The translations under genes were made by a program, and so were the position numbers. This document shows, piece after piece, positions 43,574 to 58,001 of a stretch of 64,000 nucleotides of DNA. The notes under the pieces were generated by a model, which was not told the origin of the DNA, searched no databases, and worked only from the letters and a program-made list of their open reading frames with translations. This DNA is from Papio anubis (Eukaryota > Chordata > Mammalia > Primates > Cercopithecidae): NCBI RefSeq assembly GCF_008728515.1, contig NC_044990.1, positions 11,119,156-11,183,155 on the forward strand. Direction: 5' to 3'. Position 1 is the first letter of the stretch; each line of letters begins with the position of its first letter.

Positions 43574-44059
43574 ATTTCCTATTTTTCTATAATAAAAAAC
43601 GCTTTTCTTTCAGCGTTTTCTTAAGCATATTTTTTCATAACTCATTAGACAGAACTCCCATGGATAATATAAGGGGAAAAAATGGAAAGGAACTATCTAG
43701 TTCCAACTTTGAATAGACTTGAATTTTGGATGAATGACCAGACAGAACAGTTAGAATGTAGTTAAACTTATATAACTGTTGAGTTCTGTATATCATGGGA
43801 GAGGGACAATAATTTAGTTGGACTGAGAGAAGGGGCCCTCAAATCACCTACAGGAAGAGCCATGGCCGAAGGGAAAGGCAGGAAAATAAGGAATGATATA
43901 TCAAAAGTGCAAAACTGAAATTATGTCCCTCTTAAATGGGTTGTTAAGAAGTCTTGGGGAGTAGGAGACCCCATAGGTAAATCTGCCTTAAAATATCATT
44001 TCAGCATTTCAGTAGCCAGTGTCCCTTGACCTCGGTTCTGCTCTGAGGTCAATGGCATT

Positions 44060-44144
44060 GCAGCAGGTTGCTGTACATTGTAATTTCTTTTTATGGTATG
44101 GGAAGGTGCCTCCTACTTAGTAACCCTTAAGAATCAGGCCAATC
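44060..44144 (+). repeat. Local duplicate segment, copy 2
   Basis: Partner of 42263-42348. Its right border is immediately followed by the Alu at 44146. Confidence 0.75.
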
Positions 44145-44145
44145 A

Positions 44146-44452
44146 GCCAGGCACAGTGGCTCACGCCTGTAATTCCAACACTTTGGGAGGCCGAGGTGGG
44201 AGGACCACCTGAGATCAGGAATTCAAGACCAGCCTGACCAACATGGTGAAACCCTATCTCAACTAAAAATACAAAATTAGCTGGGCATGGTGGCACATGC
44301 CTATAATCCCAGCTACTCGGGAGGCTGAGGCAGGAGAATCACTTGAACCTGGGAGGCAGAGGTTGCAGTCAGCCGAGATCACACCACTGCTCTCCAGCCT
44401 GGGCAACAAAGTGAGACTCTGTCTCCATTAAAAAAAACAAAAACAAAAAAAA
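44146..44452 (+). mobile_element. Alu
   Basis: Dimeric Alu beginning GCCAGGCACAGTGGCTCACG with an (AAAAAC)-type tail. Confidence 0.92.
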
Positions 44453-44945
44453 AGATTACTTATTAATCTGTTATTCTAGTGAGCAGAAGGTTAGGCAAAA
44501 CTGAAATAATCTATTTTAAATAATTTCAAATTCAGGATGACATATTTTTAGCTAACATAAAAGTGAACTCTGTTTTTGAGCCTGGAGGCCCTTCTTATAA
44601 TCCATTTTTGGAGAATTATATACCAGTAGTGCAGATAGCTACTTGGACTGGTTAACTTGGAGTCTTACTTGTAGTGCTCTTTCAACTTCTTCAATTTACT
44701 CTAAGTGAAAACCTAGTAGAAACTTCAATGGGCACATTAATGTCATGTCTGAGATTAACCTGGGGCTGGAGGAGATGTTAGATTTAAGACAAAACAATTG
44801 GCTGCTAAAAAATAAGAATTCTAGAAATATTTTGAACATTAAGCCAGATTGAAAATTTAAAGCAAACTACCAGAAAGCTACTAATTGAGATAAATTTAAT
44901 GTTAAGGATTGAGAGGCAAAGCAACTTACTATATTTTTCTAAAAG

Positions 44946-45248
44946 TTTTTTTTTTTTTTTTTTTTTGAGATGGAGTTTCACTCTTGTTGCCCAGGCTGGA
45001 GTACAATGGCACGATCTCAGCTCACTGCAGCCTCCACCTCCCAGGTTCAAGCGATTCTCCTGCCTCAGCCTCCTAAGTAGCTGGGATTATAGGCATGCAC
45101 CACCACACCTGGCTAATTTTGTATTTTTAGTAAAGACGAGGTTTCACCATGTTGGTCAGGCTGGTCTTGAACTCCTGACTTCAGGTGATCCACCTGCCTT
45201 GGCTTCCCAAAGTGCTGGGATTACAGGTGTGAGCCACCGTGCCCGGCC
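44946..45248 (-). mobile_element. Alu, antisense
   Basis: Poly-T then 'GAGATGGAGTTTCACTCTTG', ending 'GTGCCCGGCC'. Target duplication TCTAAAAGTTTTT / TCTAAAAGCTCTT. Confidence 0.94.
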
Positions 45249-45894
45249 TCTAAAAGCTCTTTTTAAAGAATGATTAATAATATATATTTAAGTTTGGCTG
45301 TTATGAGTCATTTTTATTAGAGTTATTGGATTTTTCATGCTTAATTTGACAGTCCTGCACAATACTTTGTCTCTGCCTAGAACGGTCATCTCCCCTTGTC
45401 CCTGGGCTGCACTCCCAGTTACATTCAAAGCCCTGATTGGGTGTCACTTCAGTGAGTAAAGCCTTCCCTTACTTCTTTCTCCCTGCCCCTGGCACCTCGG
45501 GATTTTGTGCTTGCATCCGTTACACTTGTGACGCTATATGGTAATAACTTGTTTAGGTGTCTGTCTGCCATGAAGAGGGCAGGTGCTTAGTAAATGTAGG
45601 AAGAATAAATGGAAACCTTCAACACACAGCTTCTAACTTCATGTCAGTAGACCAGCAGGTTCATTACCAAGACTGACAGGTCAGCCATGGCCCACAGCTG
45701 CAGCCACCGTCCAGCCTGACTTCCTCTCCCACCTACCCAGGTATGCAGGTAGCATAAGGAAGGCAGAAGGGAGGCCCTGTCTACACCCTCTACCTGCCTG
45801 GCACCTGGCAGCCCACCAGTTGAGATGCTGGTGAGGCATAAAGAGAAAAGAGTTGTATGGGATGGTGATTTCTTGGTGGAAAAAGAGTACAGTG

Positions 45895-46040
45895 AAGTCA
45901 GACTAGCCTTTGAAGTTAAACCTACCTAGGTTCAAATTCCAGTTCTGGCCACTTACTAGCCTTCTAGGCCTGCAGACAGTCCTTACGTTCTCCAAGCCTC
46001 AGTGTCCTCCATGGTACAATGGAAGTGAAAACAGTGTCTA
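45895..46040 (+). repeat. MIR relic
   Basis: 'AGGTTCAAATTCCAGTTCTG', 'CCACTTACTAGCC' and 'CTCAGTGTCCTCC' in MIR order. Confidence 0.65.
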
Positions 46041-46833
46041 TGAGTTTTATCTTTCAAAGACTACTTATGACAGCTCACATGGAGAAACAGCTCAAGCCGT
46101 GCATCTAGCAGGCCGTCAGCACAGCCTGGCTGCTCCCATTTGGCTGCTCTTCCTCATGGTCATTGGCATGTCCTTTGTGGCCCTGGCCCCACCACAGAGT
46201 CTGGATCTTCTGGTGAGAGCCCAGAGGTGACTGACTGCCCACCACAGAGGGGTCTGCAGCCCTGGCACGCCGTGAGCCACCTCCACTGGGGACTCTCTAG
46301 CCACTTCTGAGAGAATACTCAGATTGCAGGGGAGAGACTAAAGAGAACAAAGCTAACTCCCAAGTGATCAAACTGGCTATAGGACTGAAAGGCCTCAGAT
46401 GTCCCATCCAGTGTCCTCGCAGAAGATGACCCCTTCCCCTGAGAGGGGCTGATGTGCCATTTGTTGTCTGGTAACAGTTCACTCTCTAGGATCTTGGGCC
46501 ACTCCAGCAGCAAGGCAGTGGGTTCAGGTTTCACAGCATCCACTGTCCAGAGAGCAACGCAGTTGTGGAGAGAGGGAGAAGAAAGTACTAAAAATTAAAA
46601 TGCAAATGAGCTGAAAGGTGGGGACAGGCATGGGCCCTGGGGGGACTCATTTGGATTTGAATTTCTTTTTCATCAGTGTATTGAATCAATCACCCTATGG
46701 AGCTTATCTGCAGTAATAATAATATAATAATTTTTTAAAATGCATACCTCCTGTTTTGCTTTTTAATATTACATTTATACTTAAGAACTTTCTCAACCCT
46801 GATCAGATGCTATATGAAAGTAATACTTGAAGC

Positions 46834-46870
46834 AAAATAGGCATTACTAAAATGCCTATTTTAGTAATGC
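46834..46870. repeat. Two overlapping perfect hairpins
   Basis: Hairpin 1: AAAATAGGCATT (46834-46845) pairs with AATGCCTATTTT (46851-46862), 5-nt loop. Hairpin 2: GCATTACTAAAAT (46841-46853) pairs with ATTTTAGTAATGC (46858-46870), 4-nt loop. They share bases and cannot form together. Confidence 0.95.
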
Positions 46871-47780
46871 TGGAAATGAAATACATTAGACCTGCTTTCT
46901 GCCTGTTATGAATCATTTGTCATTTCCTTACAATGTCTGTTTACTGTTTCCCAACATTTCCCTGTAAATGTGAATACAATGTTTCCGTGTTTAGTTGGAT
47001 TTTGGAAGAGGTAGGGAGGAGGTAATTGTGAAAATAATTTGGTTTTAAAAACAAGGAAGTGGTTCCTGTCGGTCGAGTGTGGACATTTTTCCAAGTGTCT
47101 CAGTCATCATATTTTCTTCTTGTTGCTCGTGAGAATATCATCATCATGTGTCACATAATGTCACCAAATTATATAATGTGTGATGGAATTCACAAGAAAA
47201 CAAAACTGAATTTATATCCCCTAAATATCACTGACTTTATATGTGGCTCTGAAGTTCCCTGACAGATCTAGTCTTCGCTGTATAAGAAAAAATAAGCCAG
47301 GATCTTACCTTATCCTTAGGTAACAAGGAAAGAACTCCACACTATTTGGGGACCTGAATCCTAATCCCAGCTCTGCCACTCAACCAGCTATGCAATGGTA
47401 GACATGGAATTTCGGTTTCTTTCAGCTCTAACATTGTTAGTTTTGGGTCTTTTATTTAATTGACATAAAACCAACTTACCACAGAGATAGGAGTATGTGA
47501 TACATTCTACCAAGATTCTCAGATATATCAAATAAATTAAAAAATAAATAATATGCAATATGGTTGGCATTTTTCTAATATAACTTATAAAGAACCAAAA
47601 GCCTGCTATTGTTTAGGGGACATGCTAATTTCTCCTTAACAGGATAGATAGTGTTTTTCATGGATTAGGTTTGACAACCCAAAAAGTAGTGATATCATTG
47701 GGGAAAGCCAATGCGTAAGGACTGGAATTCTTTTTTTGCTGTTGTTAAATAGTTTGTTCTTTTGTTAACGACATTGTATA

Positions 47781-48088
47781 GGCTGGGTGCGGCGGCTCCT
47801 GCCTGTAATCCTAGCACTTTGAGAGGCTGAGGCAGGAGGATTGCTTGACCCCAGGAGTTGGAGACCAGCCTGGGCAACATAGCAAGACCCCATCTCTACA
47901 AAAAAAAAAAGTTTTAAAAGTTAGCTGGGTATGGTAGCACACACCTGTGGTGCCAGCTACCTGAGAGGCTGAGGTGAGCTGATTGCTTGAGCCCAGGAGT
48001 TTAAGGCTGCAGTGAGCACCATGTTTGTGCCACTGTGCTCCAGCCTGAGTGACAGAGCAAGACCCTGTCTCAAAAACAAAACAAAAAA
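47781..48088 (+). mobile_element. Alu (old)
   Basis: Starts GGCTGGGTGCGGCGGCTCCT; J-type 'GGGCAACATAGCAAGACCCC'; A/C-rich tail. Confidence 0.9.
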
Positions 48089-48137
48089 CACTGTTTGCTA
48101 GAAGTTCAGGGGGGTAAAAGTGTTTTTTGTTTGTTTG

Positions 48138-48418
48138 CTTTTGTTGGTTTTTTGTTTTTTTTTTTTTTGAGATGGAGTCTTTCTCTGTTGCTCAGCCTGG
48201 AGTGCAGTGGTGCGATCTCGGCTCACTGCAACCTCCACCCCCTGGGTTCAAGCAATTCTTCTGCCTCAGCTTACCAGGTAGCTGGGATTACAGGCGCACA
48301 CCACCATGCCCAGCTAATTTTTTTTTATTTTTATTTTTTAGTAGGGACGGGGTTTCACTGTGTTGGCCAGGCAGGTTTTGAACTCCTGACCTTGTGATCC
48401 TCCTGCCTCAGCCTCCCA
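48138..48418 (-). mobile_element. Alu, antisense, 5'-truncated
   Basis: T-rich tail and both arms, but ends at 'CCTCAGCCTCCCA' and lacks the last about 35 bp including GGCCGGGCG. Target duplication AAAAGTGTTTTT / AAAAGTGTTCTT, so truncation occurred at insertion. Confidence 0.9.
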
Positions 48419-48539
48419 AAAAAGTGTTCTTATTTTGACACTGACACAGGCACAGTGAATCAGATTCTTCTTAATTATGTTTTTTGTTTTTCCCCTCAGG
48501 TAGTGTAGGAGAAGCAGTAACCTTAGGAAGCAATCTAGA

Positions 48540-48660
48540 TTATGGAAGGATTGTCAGCTTTGGAGTCAGACCCATCCTTACTCATTCACTTACTAGTTGC
48601 ATGACCTTAAGCGAGTCACTTAACCACTCTTAACCTCAGTTTGTTCATCCGGCGATAAGG
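48540..48660 (+). repeat. MIR relic
   Basis: 'GTCAGCTTTGGAGTCAGACC', 'TAGTTGCATGACCTTAAGC' and 'AACCTCAGTTTGTTCATCC' are the MIR core in order. Confidence 0.75.
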
Positions 48661-48985
48661 ATTAATGAGTGATGTATATTAAGCTCTAGGACAGAAGTAG
48701 GCTCAGTTGAGACACCTGACCAGACGTGCCCACAGAGGAAGAGAGGTCCCATTCAGCATTTACTACTTTACTCTTCAGAGGCTCAAATGCACAGTTTCCA
48801 TGCTCTGTCTCAAGGAGCTCTGATCTCGGGAAGCAGAAAAGAGTTACGCCTCTTGACCCTTTTCATCTTGTCCACACTGAAGTAATCTCCTTTCACCAGT
48901 CTGACAAACACGCAAGGAAGACTCAGACTCTGATTGGCACTAACCACAAGCGAAAAGAAAAGCAGTGTTGATCAAAAAGATGATA

Positions 48986-49184
48986 CAGGCTGAGCCTCCC
49001 AAATCCAAAAATCCAAAATGCTCTAAAATCTGAAACTTTTTGAGTGCCAATGTGACACTCGAAGGAAATGCTCATTGGAACAACTCAAGTGGTTATGTAT
49101 CTGCAAATATTTCATGTCTGAAAAAGTCCAAAACCCGAAACTCTTCTGGTCCCAAGCATTTCAGATAAGGGATACTCAACCTGC
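48986..49184. mobile_element. MER2-type DNA transposon remnant
   Basis: Begins CAGGCTGAGCCTCCCAAATC and ends 'AAGGGATACTCAACCTG', which are inverted counterparts. Related to the element at 30968 but lacking its longer middle. Confidence 0.78.
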
Positions 49185-49349
49185 ACAAGCATCCACGCAT
49201 TGGGAAATGACATTTCAGGAAGAAACGTTCACACTGAATGATTACTTAGTTGATTTAACGTAAACATTCATTCTGCTCCCCTCGCCCATTACCCTACGGA
49301 CCCATTCTCATGTAATATGTTTATAAAGATTTCAAAGTAGGGGTTTTCA

Positions 49350-49627
49350 AACACCGCATGTTCTCACTCATAGGTGGGAATTGAACAATGAGAACACTTG
49401 GACACGAAGGGGAACATCACACACTGGGGCCTGTTGTGGGGTTGGGGGAGCGGGAGGGATAGCATTAGGAGATATACCTAGTGTAAATGATGAGTTAATG
49501 GGTGCAGCACACCAACATGGCACATGTATACATATGTAACAAACCTACACGTTGTGCACATTATTAAAGCTTAAAGTATAATAAAAAATAAATTAAAAAA
49601 TAATAATAAAAATAAAAAATAATAAAT
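49350..49627 (+). mobile_element. L1 3' UTR fragment, severely 5'-truncated
   Basis: 'GCATGTTCTCACTCATAGGT', 'GGTGCAGCACACCAACATGG' and 'CACATGTATACATATGTAAC', with a long A/T-rich tail. Target duplication AAAGTAGGGGTTTTC (49335-49349) / AAAGTAGAGATTTTTC (49628 on). Confidence 0.94.
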
Positions 49628-49833
49628 AAAAGTAGAGATTTTTCCCATTAATAATTATGCATTATATTCTTGAAAATTGCTGAGAGTAGATTTTAAGTAT
49701 TCTCACCACCAAAAAAAAGTCAGGCAGTGCATGTTAATTAGCCCAATTTAGCCATTTCACAGCATGTACATATTTTAAAACATGTTGTACACAGTAAACA
49801 TATACAATTTTTATGTCAAGTAAAAAAATCAGA

Positions 49834-50121
49834 GCTGGGCACAGTGGCTCACGCCTGTAATCCCAGCACTTTGGGAGGCTGAGGCAGGCCGATCACGAGG
49901 TCAGGAGATTGAGACCATCCTGGCTAACACGGTGAAACCCCGTCTCTACTAAAAATACAAAAAATTAGCCGGGCGTGGTAGTGGGCACCTGTAGTACCAG
50001 CTACTCAGGAGGGTGAGGCAGAAGAATGGCATGAACCCAGGAGACAGAGCTTGCAGTGAGCCGAGATTGCGCCACTGCACTCCAGCCTGGGTGACAGAGC
50101 AAGACTCCATCTCAAAAAAAA
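49834..50121 (+). mobile_element. Alu upstream of exon Q
   Basis: Y/S-type dimeric Alu beginning GCTGGGCACAGTGGCTCACG, poly-A end about 110 bp before the exon Q acceptor. Confidence 0.92.
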
Positions 50122-50232
50122 AAATCAGTTAATGTAACTGAAATATAAAAACAGAAGCTACCCCCCCAAATGTTTTTTATCATATATAAGTTGAACTTGA
50201 CCTTTACAAATGGTCACTATTTTGCCTTGCAG

Positions 50233-50382
50233 AATATTCAGAAAAGGTTCTGCTTCCTAACCTGTGATGCAGCCAGTTACCTTGGAGATAACCTCCGGGG
50301 AATCGGATCCAAATTTGTCAGCTCTTCCCAGATGCTCACCTCCTGCTCTGAGTGCCCTACACTTTTTGTGGATGCCGAGACT
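50233..50382 (+). CDS. FRY: FRY exon Q (150 nt)
   Basis: The acceptor is TTTTGCCTTGCAG| and the donor GAGACT|GTGAGT. 50 whole codons: NIQKRFCFLTCDAASYLGDN, LRGIGSKFVSSSQMLTS and CSECPTLFVDAET. Folded C-terminal region; the CSECPT-FVDAET stretch is shared with FRYL. An Alu ends about 110 bp upstream. Confidence 0.96.
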
Positions 50383-51538
50383 GTGAGTATCCCAGTCCTG
50401 CTCTGACAGGGGAGGGCCTATGCAACCTACTGTGCAGAACTTCAGGGTAGCATGTTTGTGCTGTGGTTTGTTTTAAAGACACCTTCAGTGTTGTGAGCAG
50501 CGCTGTATTGTGATATGACTCCCAAAGGTCTGCAGTATAATTACTGCACATGGCCAGTCCAGGCCAACGCAGAGCGATTTCACAGAATAAGGAGAAAACT
50601 CCACCTCTGCTCCCTCTGCATCCTTGGCAACCGCTCTCTGATGACTCTGACTTTGACAGCTGTGCAGATATGGTCAGATAACCTCCTGGAGCTGACCTAG
50701 GCAGTGCCCATGATGCCAGGTTGCCTAGTCAGATGGGTCTTCAGAGGCAACATGTCAATCAGTTTCCCCACCCCCGAGTCTCTAACAGAGAGTTATTGCC
50801 CTCTAGATTTGCCCAGCTCAAACTGCGAATGATGAGTTTAAAGGATAATCAAAACACTCTCTGGCTGATGGCAAATCATGGCTTTATGCATGGAACTCTA
50901 ACCATGCGAGACTGACGAGCTCCTGGTGGGTGGAAGTTGTGTGATACCTTTTTTTTCTATCCCCCATGATATGACAGAATCATCACATGCTCAGTAATTA
51001 CTGAGGTTTAGAACCAGTGAGGATGTGCTTAGATTTTAAAAGTCTCTTAAGAGTCAAGTCCTTCCAAGAACCTGTTTGATCAGTAGCTGTCTTGTAGCAA
51101 AGAATACAATATGAAAAGTCATTCTGTCATAAAAGACTTAAGGTATAGATTAAATACAAAATCAGTTTGAAAGTCTTTTTGGAGGTTTGTCTTCACACTG
51201 CTTGGAGTATTATTGGGTGATGACAGTAGAAGTCATGTATAAAATGGAAACCATATCTTAGTGTGGGCCTCTATGGAATACTTGGTATGTCTTACCTGCC
51301 TATGCTAATATGGGAAAGAGTGGATATTTTCTTAGGAGGCGTGTATTATCAAGCTGGGATTCAATTGCAATTGCAGCTGATAGTTGAGCAAAATTCCAAA
51401 TTTCACAGCTTATTAAAATGGATGGCACTTGTACCCCTTTTACATCACTTCTAAATATACTTCTGTTTTCTGTGTAGCTGTGCCTTTGTGTTGATACCTC
51501 TCTAGTTGTTTTAATACCAGTTATTTTCCTGTCTTTAG
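50383..51538 (+). other. FRY: Intron between exons Q and R
   Basis: No transposon recognised in 1.16 kb. The first about 550 bp (to about 50930) are less AT-rich than the intron average and could be conserved; nothing specific is visible. Confidence 0.75.
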
Positions 51539-53536
<1,998 letters not shown>

Positions 53537-53620
53537 TGGCTTGCAAATTGCAAGGCAACATTTGCAGGAGGATCAAGAGATGGAGTAATTACCTGTCAGC
53601 CAGGGGACTCCGAAGAAAAG
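53537..53620 (+). CDS. FRY: FRY exon S (84 nt)
   Basis: The acceptor is CTGATAACAG| and the donor GAAAAG|GTAATA. 28 whole codons: WLANCKATFAGGSRDGVITC then QPGDSEEK. The acceptor has a short, interrupted pyrimidine tract. It ends just before the microexon at 62959, across a 9.3-kb intron, the longest in the window. Confidence 0.95.
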
Positions 53621-54104
53621 GTAATAAAAGCCTGTTAGAATGGGTCTCTTGTGTGCTCTGACATTGTGTGTTAGTTTTGGTCTACCCAAGAAGCCTGGAA
53701 CTTGAGAAAAGAAGAGGCAGAATGAATCACCCCAAACATTTACATGAAACCAACAGAGTAAGACAGAATGACATTCCAGCATGACCGTGTGTTGATGGGA
53801 TTTTGGGGGGTTTTCTTCGTTTTGGAAAAGTAGAGGTATAAAATAACCTTTTTTTGCTGGATACTGTCTAACTATACTAATAATTTCCTAATAAATTTAT
53901 TCTTAATTCAGATTATAAAGCCAAATTTCATTAATTCTTCACTGAACCACTTAGTTTCTTTAATGAAGGAAGTTTCTCTAGACCTTTCAGCAGTCACTGT
54001 AAAACAGATTTTCTCGTTTAGAATTGCTACACACCTCAGACCAGTGTGCCATACTATAAAGGAAATTAAAGGACAGAGTAGGAATGGATGAAAATCATTC
54101 TTTC

Positions 54105-54640
54105 TGCAGTCACGTATTGAGTGCCTCCTGTATGGCAATCATGAGCAACTGACAAGGCCTCTGCCCTTGTGGAGCTTCTGATCTTGTCAGCGAGACAGAC
54201 ATCAGTGAAACAGTCATACAGCTATTAACTGCAACAAGGACCATCAAGGACAGGAAAGAAGAGGAAGCTGAGAGATCACAGAGCAAGGCTGCCTGATCCG
54301 ATGGGGAGGGCAGTTCTGGGAAGGGTTCTCCATGAAAGTAACATCTTGGCAGAGATCTAAAATATGAGATGGAGAGAAGTGGGCCTGTAGTCTGTGTAAA
54401 GGCCCGGAGGCAGGGAAACCAGGCCTTTCCAAGAACCAAGGAGAGCCCATGTGACTGACAGCACCGAAAGCCCCGTGGAGAAACGGTTGAGAAGAGTCTG
54501 GAGAACTTAGCAGAAGCCAGCCCATGCAGGGCTTTGGTGTTTAACAGCAATAATAAGCAACTGAAAAGGGTTAACAGTGGGGATGATTAGATCAAGGCTC
54601 TCCCACTCTGTCTACTATGGAAATAGCTCAAAGTGGCAAG
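54105..54640 (-). repeat. L2-like relic
   Basis: 'CACGTATTGAGTGCCTCCTG', 'GCCCTTGTGGAGCTTCTGAT' and later 'AAAGGCCCGGAGGCAGGGAA' match the reverse complement of an L2 3' end and its continuation from memory. Open reading frames inside it have no meaning. Confidence 0.6.
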
Positions 54641-54968
54641 AGTGGTTAAGGGAACTTAGGAGGCTGCTGCCCCATCTAGGGAGAGAAGGTGTTACCTCGG
54701 AATTATGTCATTACTACTGGAAAAGTGTTTTACGTGGCACACCCTCTGGATGATCTGAAAACATCTTCCTGTGTTAGAAACAGTACTTCATTACGTAAAA
54801 AGAATCCAGTAAAGTCTGGTTTCTGATCAGAGGTTTGGAGTGAACATTTTCAACCAAACACCAGTGGTTCCATTTCAATTGGGTGTTTGTTATTGAGCAA
54901 GTTTGCAGCCCTGAGAGTAACACTGTCCATGCCAGCATTGATTCAGTCCCTAGGCAAGCCCCTTGATA

Positions 54969-55098
54969 AGTTTTAGTGAAGAGATCAGAGATTGAAAAGC
55001 AAACTATAAAGCTGACTATAAAATCAGTTTTAGTGAAGAAATCAGAGATTGAAAAGCAAACTATAAAACTATAAAGAGATCAGAGATTGAAAAGGAAA
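54969..55098. repeat. Minisatellite-like repeat, about 2.5 copies
   Basis: AGTTTTAGTGAAGA-ATCAGAG recurs at 54969 and 55026 (period 57 bp) with one difference in its first 40 bases. The core ATCAGAGATTGAAAAG appears a third time near 55078. Confidence 0.95.
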
Positions 55099-58001
55099 AT
55101 ATCTAAAGAGGGCATTGAAGTAGAGGTTGCATTTCCACATTGCTGCCCTTCTTGAAGATGCACATTTGTATCTCACTTTATGGTTTACAGAGCACTTTCA
55201 CACCCCTTAAGTCAGTTGATCTCTCTGGATGGGAAGCAGGGCAGTAGCATTTGCCCATTCTATAGCTGAAGACACCACAGCTTGACTTATCCGAGGCTCC
55301 ATGGCTGAGAAGTGACAGGCAGAAATGTAGCTTAGACATAAAGTCTGTCAACATAGGCAAATAATAACTAGTTTGCATACATTTTTAAAATAAGTGTTTA
55401 ATGACTTATATAATGTCTCCCATAAGCAAAGCAGAATTGAAATATGCTGTTCAAAAATCACAATAAACTCCGGCATTTCCCTCAATCCCTATATATGCAT
55501 CTGTGACGTCATGTCTCAGATGATTTGTGACTTAGATTTTCACTGAATAACCTGTGCCATTAGCATATCCCAGAAGTAATACATTTTAAAAAATAAAGTA
55601 TTATCTAGGTTTCAGATTTTATGGCCACCCAGTAGTACTCATGGCTTGTCATTCCAGCCCAGCCCTCCCTTCACTATAATCTGCTGTTAAGACAAGTTCA
55701 GGCCAGAGAACGGTTAGCAGGTTAGGATTTACTTTGAGCATAAATCTAATCTGGCTTATAGTCTAGTTTGTATAGTAGTATGTAAAACACAATTTGTTTT
55801 CTGAAAACTTGGCCTCAATCATCAAATTCTATTATATTCTCTATAACAGAACCTCAGACAGGAAAGTGCATTGATACTTTGCAGATTTCTATGAACAAGG
55901 GTTGAAACCAAATCTATTATGTATTTGTTTGTTTGTTTATAGCTTCCTGGTTAACCCTAAAGGATAACCAGAAATTCCAGTTAACCTATCCTGTTTCCCA
56001 AACATTCCAACTTTAAAATATGTATTTCTGTTGTGCTTGTGATTTATTTCTATTAAGTTGTTTTACTGAGTTTTAGTTGCTCCCTCCTTTTTACCTGGTT
56101 CTTCTTCACCTTCTTCAAACAAATATCTATCTTATTTTTGCTTATTGTTTTTTACCCATTTCCTATTCATGCACCTCTTTCGTTGCTTCTATTTTGTAGT
56201 ACTTTTTCCTCTCCCTCTCTTTTGTTGTGTTTTTACTAAACCCAAGGACTCAAAAAATAGACTTCATCTATTTATTCATTTGTTTAGATGTGACAAGTCT
56301 GTTAGCATTACTATAAAGGCTTGAGAATACAAAAGTAGAAAGAAGAAACTAATGTTTTTGAGTACTGTACACATGTAATCTCATTTGATCCTTTACAACA
56401 ATCCTTTGAAATCAGGGTTTTTCCATTTTGCAGCTAAGAAAACTGAAGCTGACAGGCAAAGTCTAAAGGCCATATTCTTTCCATTTGTCCACACTTTCTC
56501 TAGCTTAATTTTGGAGGCAAAACATACACATGGGAAAACACTCGAGAATAATTTCCAGCATATGTCTAAGTGTCTAATATGGCTTTAGGAATCTGCATGA
56601 ATAAGGAGGGAAGATGCATAAAACACCCAAGAGGGATGAGAGTGAGATTTACTGGGAAAGCAATAATGGAAGGGCAAATTCTGAGTCTGGTGCTTCCAAT
56701 GTTTTTGCAAAAACCAACCAAGCTTTGGCCCCATTGTCGATATTAGCTCAGTGTTTCAGAATATTTCCAAATGGCTCCTGGACACACTGGTGACCAGAGA
56801 ACTCAAGCAGTGACCGGATGTCCTAAGGAAGATGCTTCCAGGCCTACATGTGTAACAATTTTGGAGTCTGTGGTTGATCTGGAAGGCAAAGTATATGCCA
56901 CCTAACAAAAGAGGTTAGCAATCCTAGCAAGTCAGGCAAGGCAGGGAGATTTGTTTAAGTCATCTGGATACTTGGTTACAGTCTCTGTTTTAATTCGTTA
57001 GTAGACCCTGGAAGTAGTCTGGCCACTGGGCATGCAGCTCAAACCTCACACTTTCTAATTCCACCAGCCTTGAGGCATGGCTAGGCACCATGCAGAGTAC
57101 ACAAATCAGGCAGCCTCGGCTCCCATCATAGGTAACACTCAACAAGGCCGGAAATGGGCTGTGAGAGAAAACTGAGGGAAAAAAAGTCCTTACACACGAA
57201 AGGTGGGCCTTGAGGAGAAATGATTGTGTCTTTCCACTTAAATATCAAGATCTTATATCTAGAGATGTGGAGATATAATTTTGCTGACTAGAGCTACCAT
57301 TTGGCCTCCAACCCAAAACAAAACCCAACCAATGTCTGGCCTCAGAGCACTGCTTAACTTACCTCTAAGTCATTCTCTCCAACACTCCTGTATAATCAGG
57401 TTCTCTGTCTTCTGGAATGATTTGATGTTGCCAGTTACTCTGAGCACACCCGTGCCTGAGGACATGTAGAATGTGGATAAGCGAACTTATAACTTGCAGA
57501 ATCTGTGTCTGGATATAAATAGCAATGTGAATATACCAATAATTATCACTCATATCTGTTCTATTTCAGAGAAGTGTGCACTTCATGAAAGGATTAGTGC
57601 TTACCCGACTAAACGTAGCAAAGTAAATTCTTGAATAAAGATATCAGTCTGTCAGAGATGGTGACAGTGTACAGACATGCATATGAAAGCTTCTCAACCC
57701 CCAAGCCCTACCTAGTCTGGTCCGGTCTTTGCCAGTAGAAAATTCCTAGTCATTCTTAACAGGTGATTTAAGTGAGGACTGCTGTAGAATTGTTTGTGGA
57801 AGACAATATATCTCTTTGTTGGGTGCTGAATATTTATTTTTCCAATTTTTCTTCTATTCTTAACATAAAGTTGCAGACATAAAAATAATGAAGAAAGCGT
57901 ATGCACTGGTGGCTTGTGAACTATAACCAATTCACAGACGTGTTAAGTTTGCACACTATTAACTGACCTTGCATTTAAAAATTTTAAACTTCCACACATA
58001 C

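Larger units (their letters stand above)
41776..50232 (+). other. FRY: Intron between exons P and Q (8.5 kb)
   Basis: Dense in repeats: a local duplicate pair (42263-42348, 44060-44144), a compound microsatellite (42909-42979), Alus at 43021, 43411, 44146, 44946, 47781, 48138 and 49834, MIR relics near 45895-46030, 47340-47420 and 48540-48660, a MER2-type remnant (48986-49184), an L1 3' end (49350-49627) and a double hairpin (46834-46870). Confidence 0.8.

Noticed and set aside
46834..46870. Hairpin considered as a transcription terminator or microRNA precursor
   Set aside because: Stems are too short for a microRNA precursor, and rho-independent terminators do not apply to an intron of a mammalian gene.
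54110..54550. 146-codon open frame on the minus strand
   Set aside because: Lies inside an L2-like relic, with no splice context or recognisable protein.
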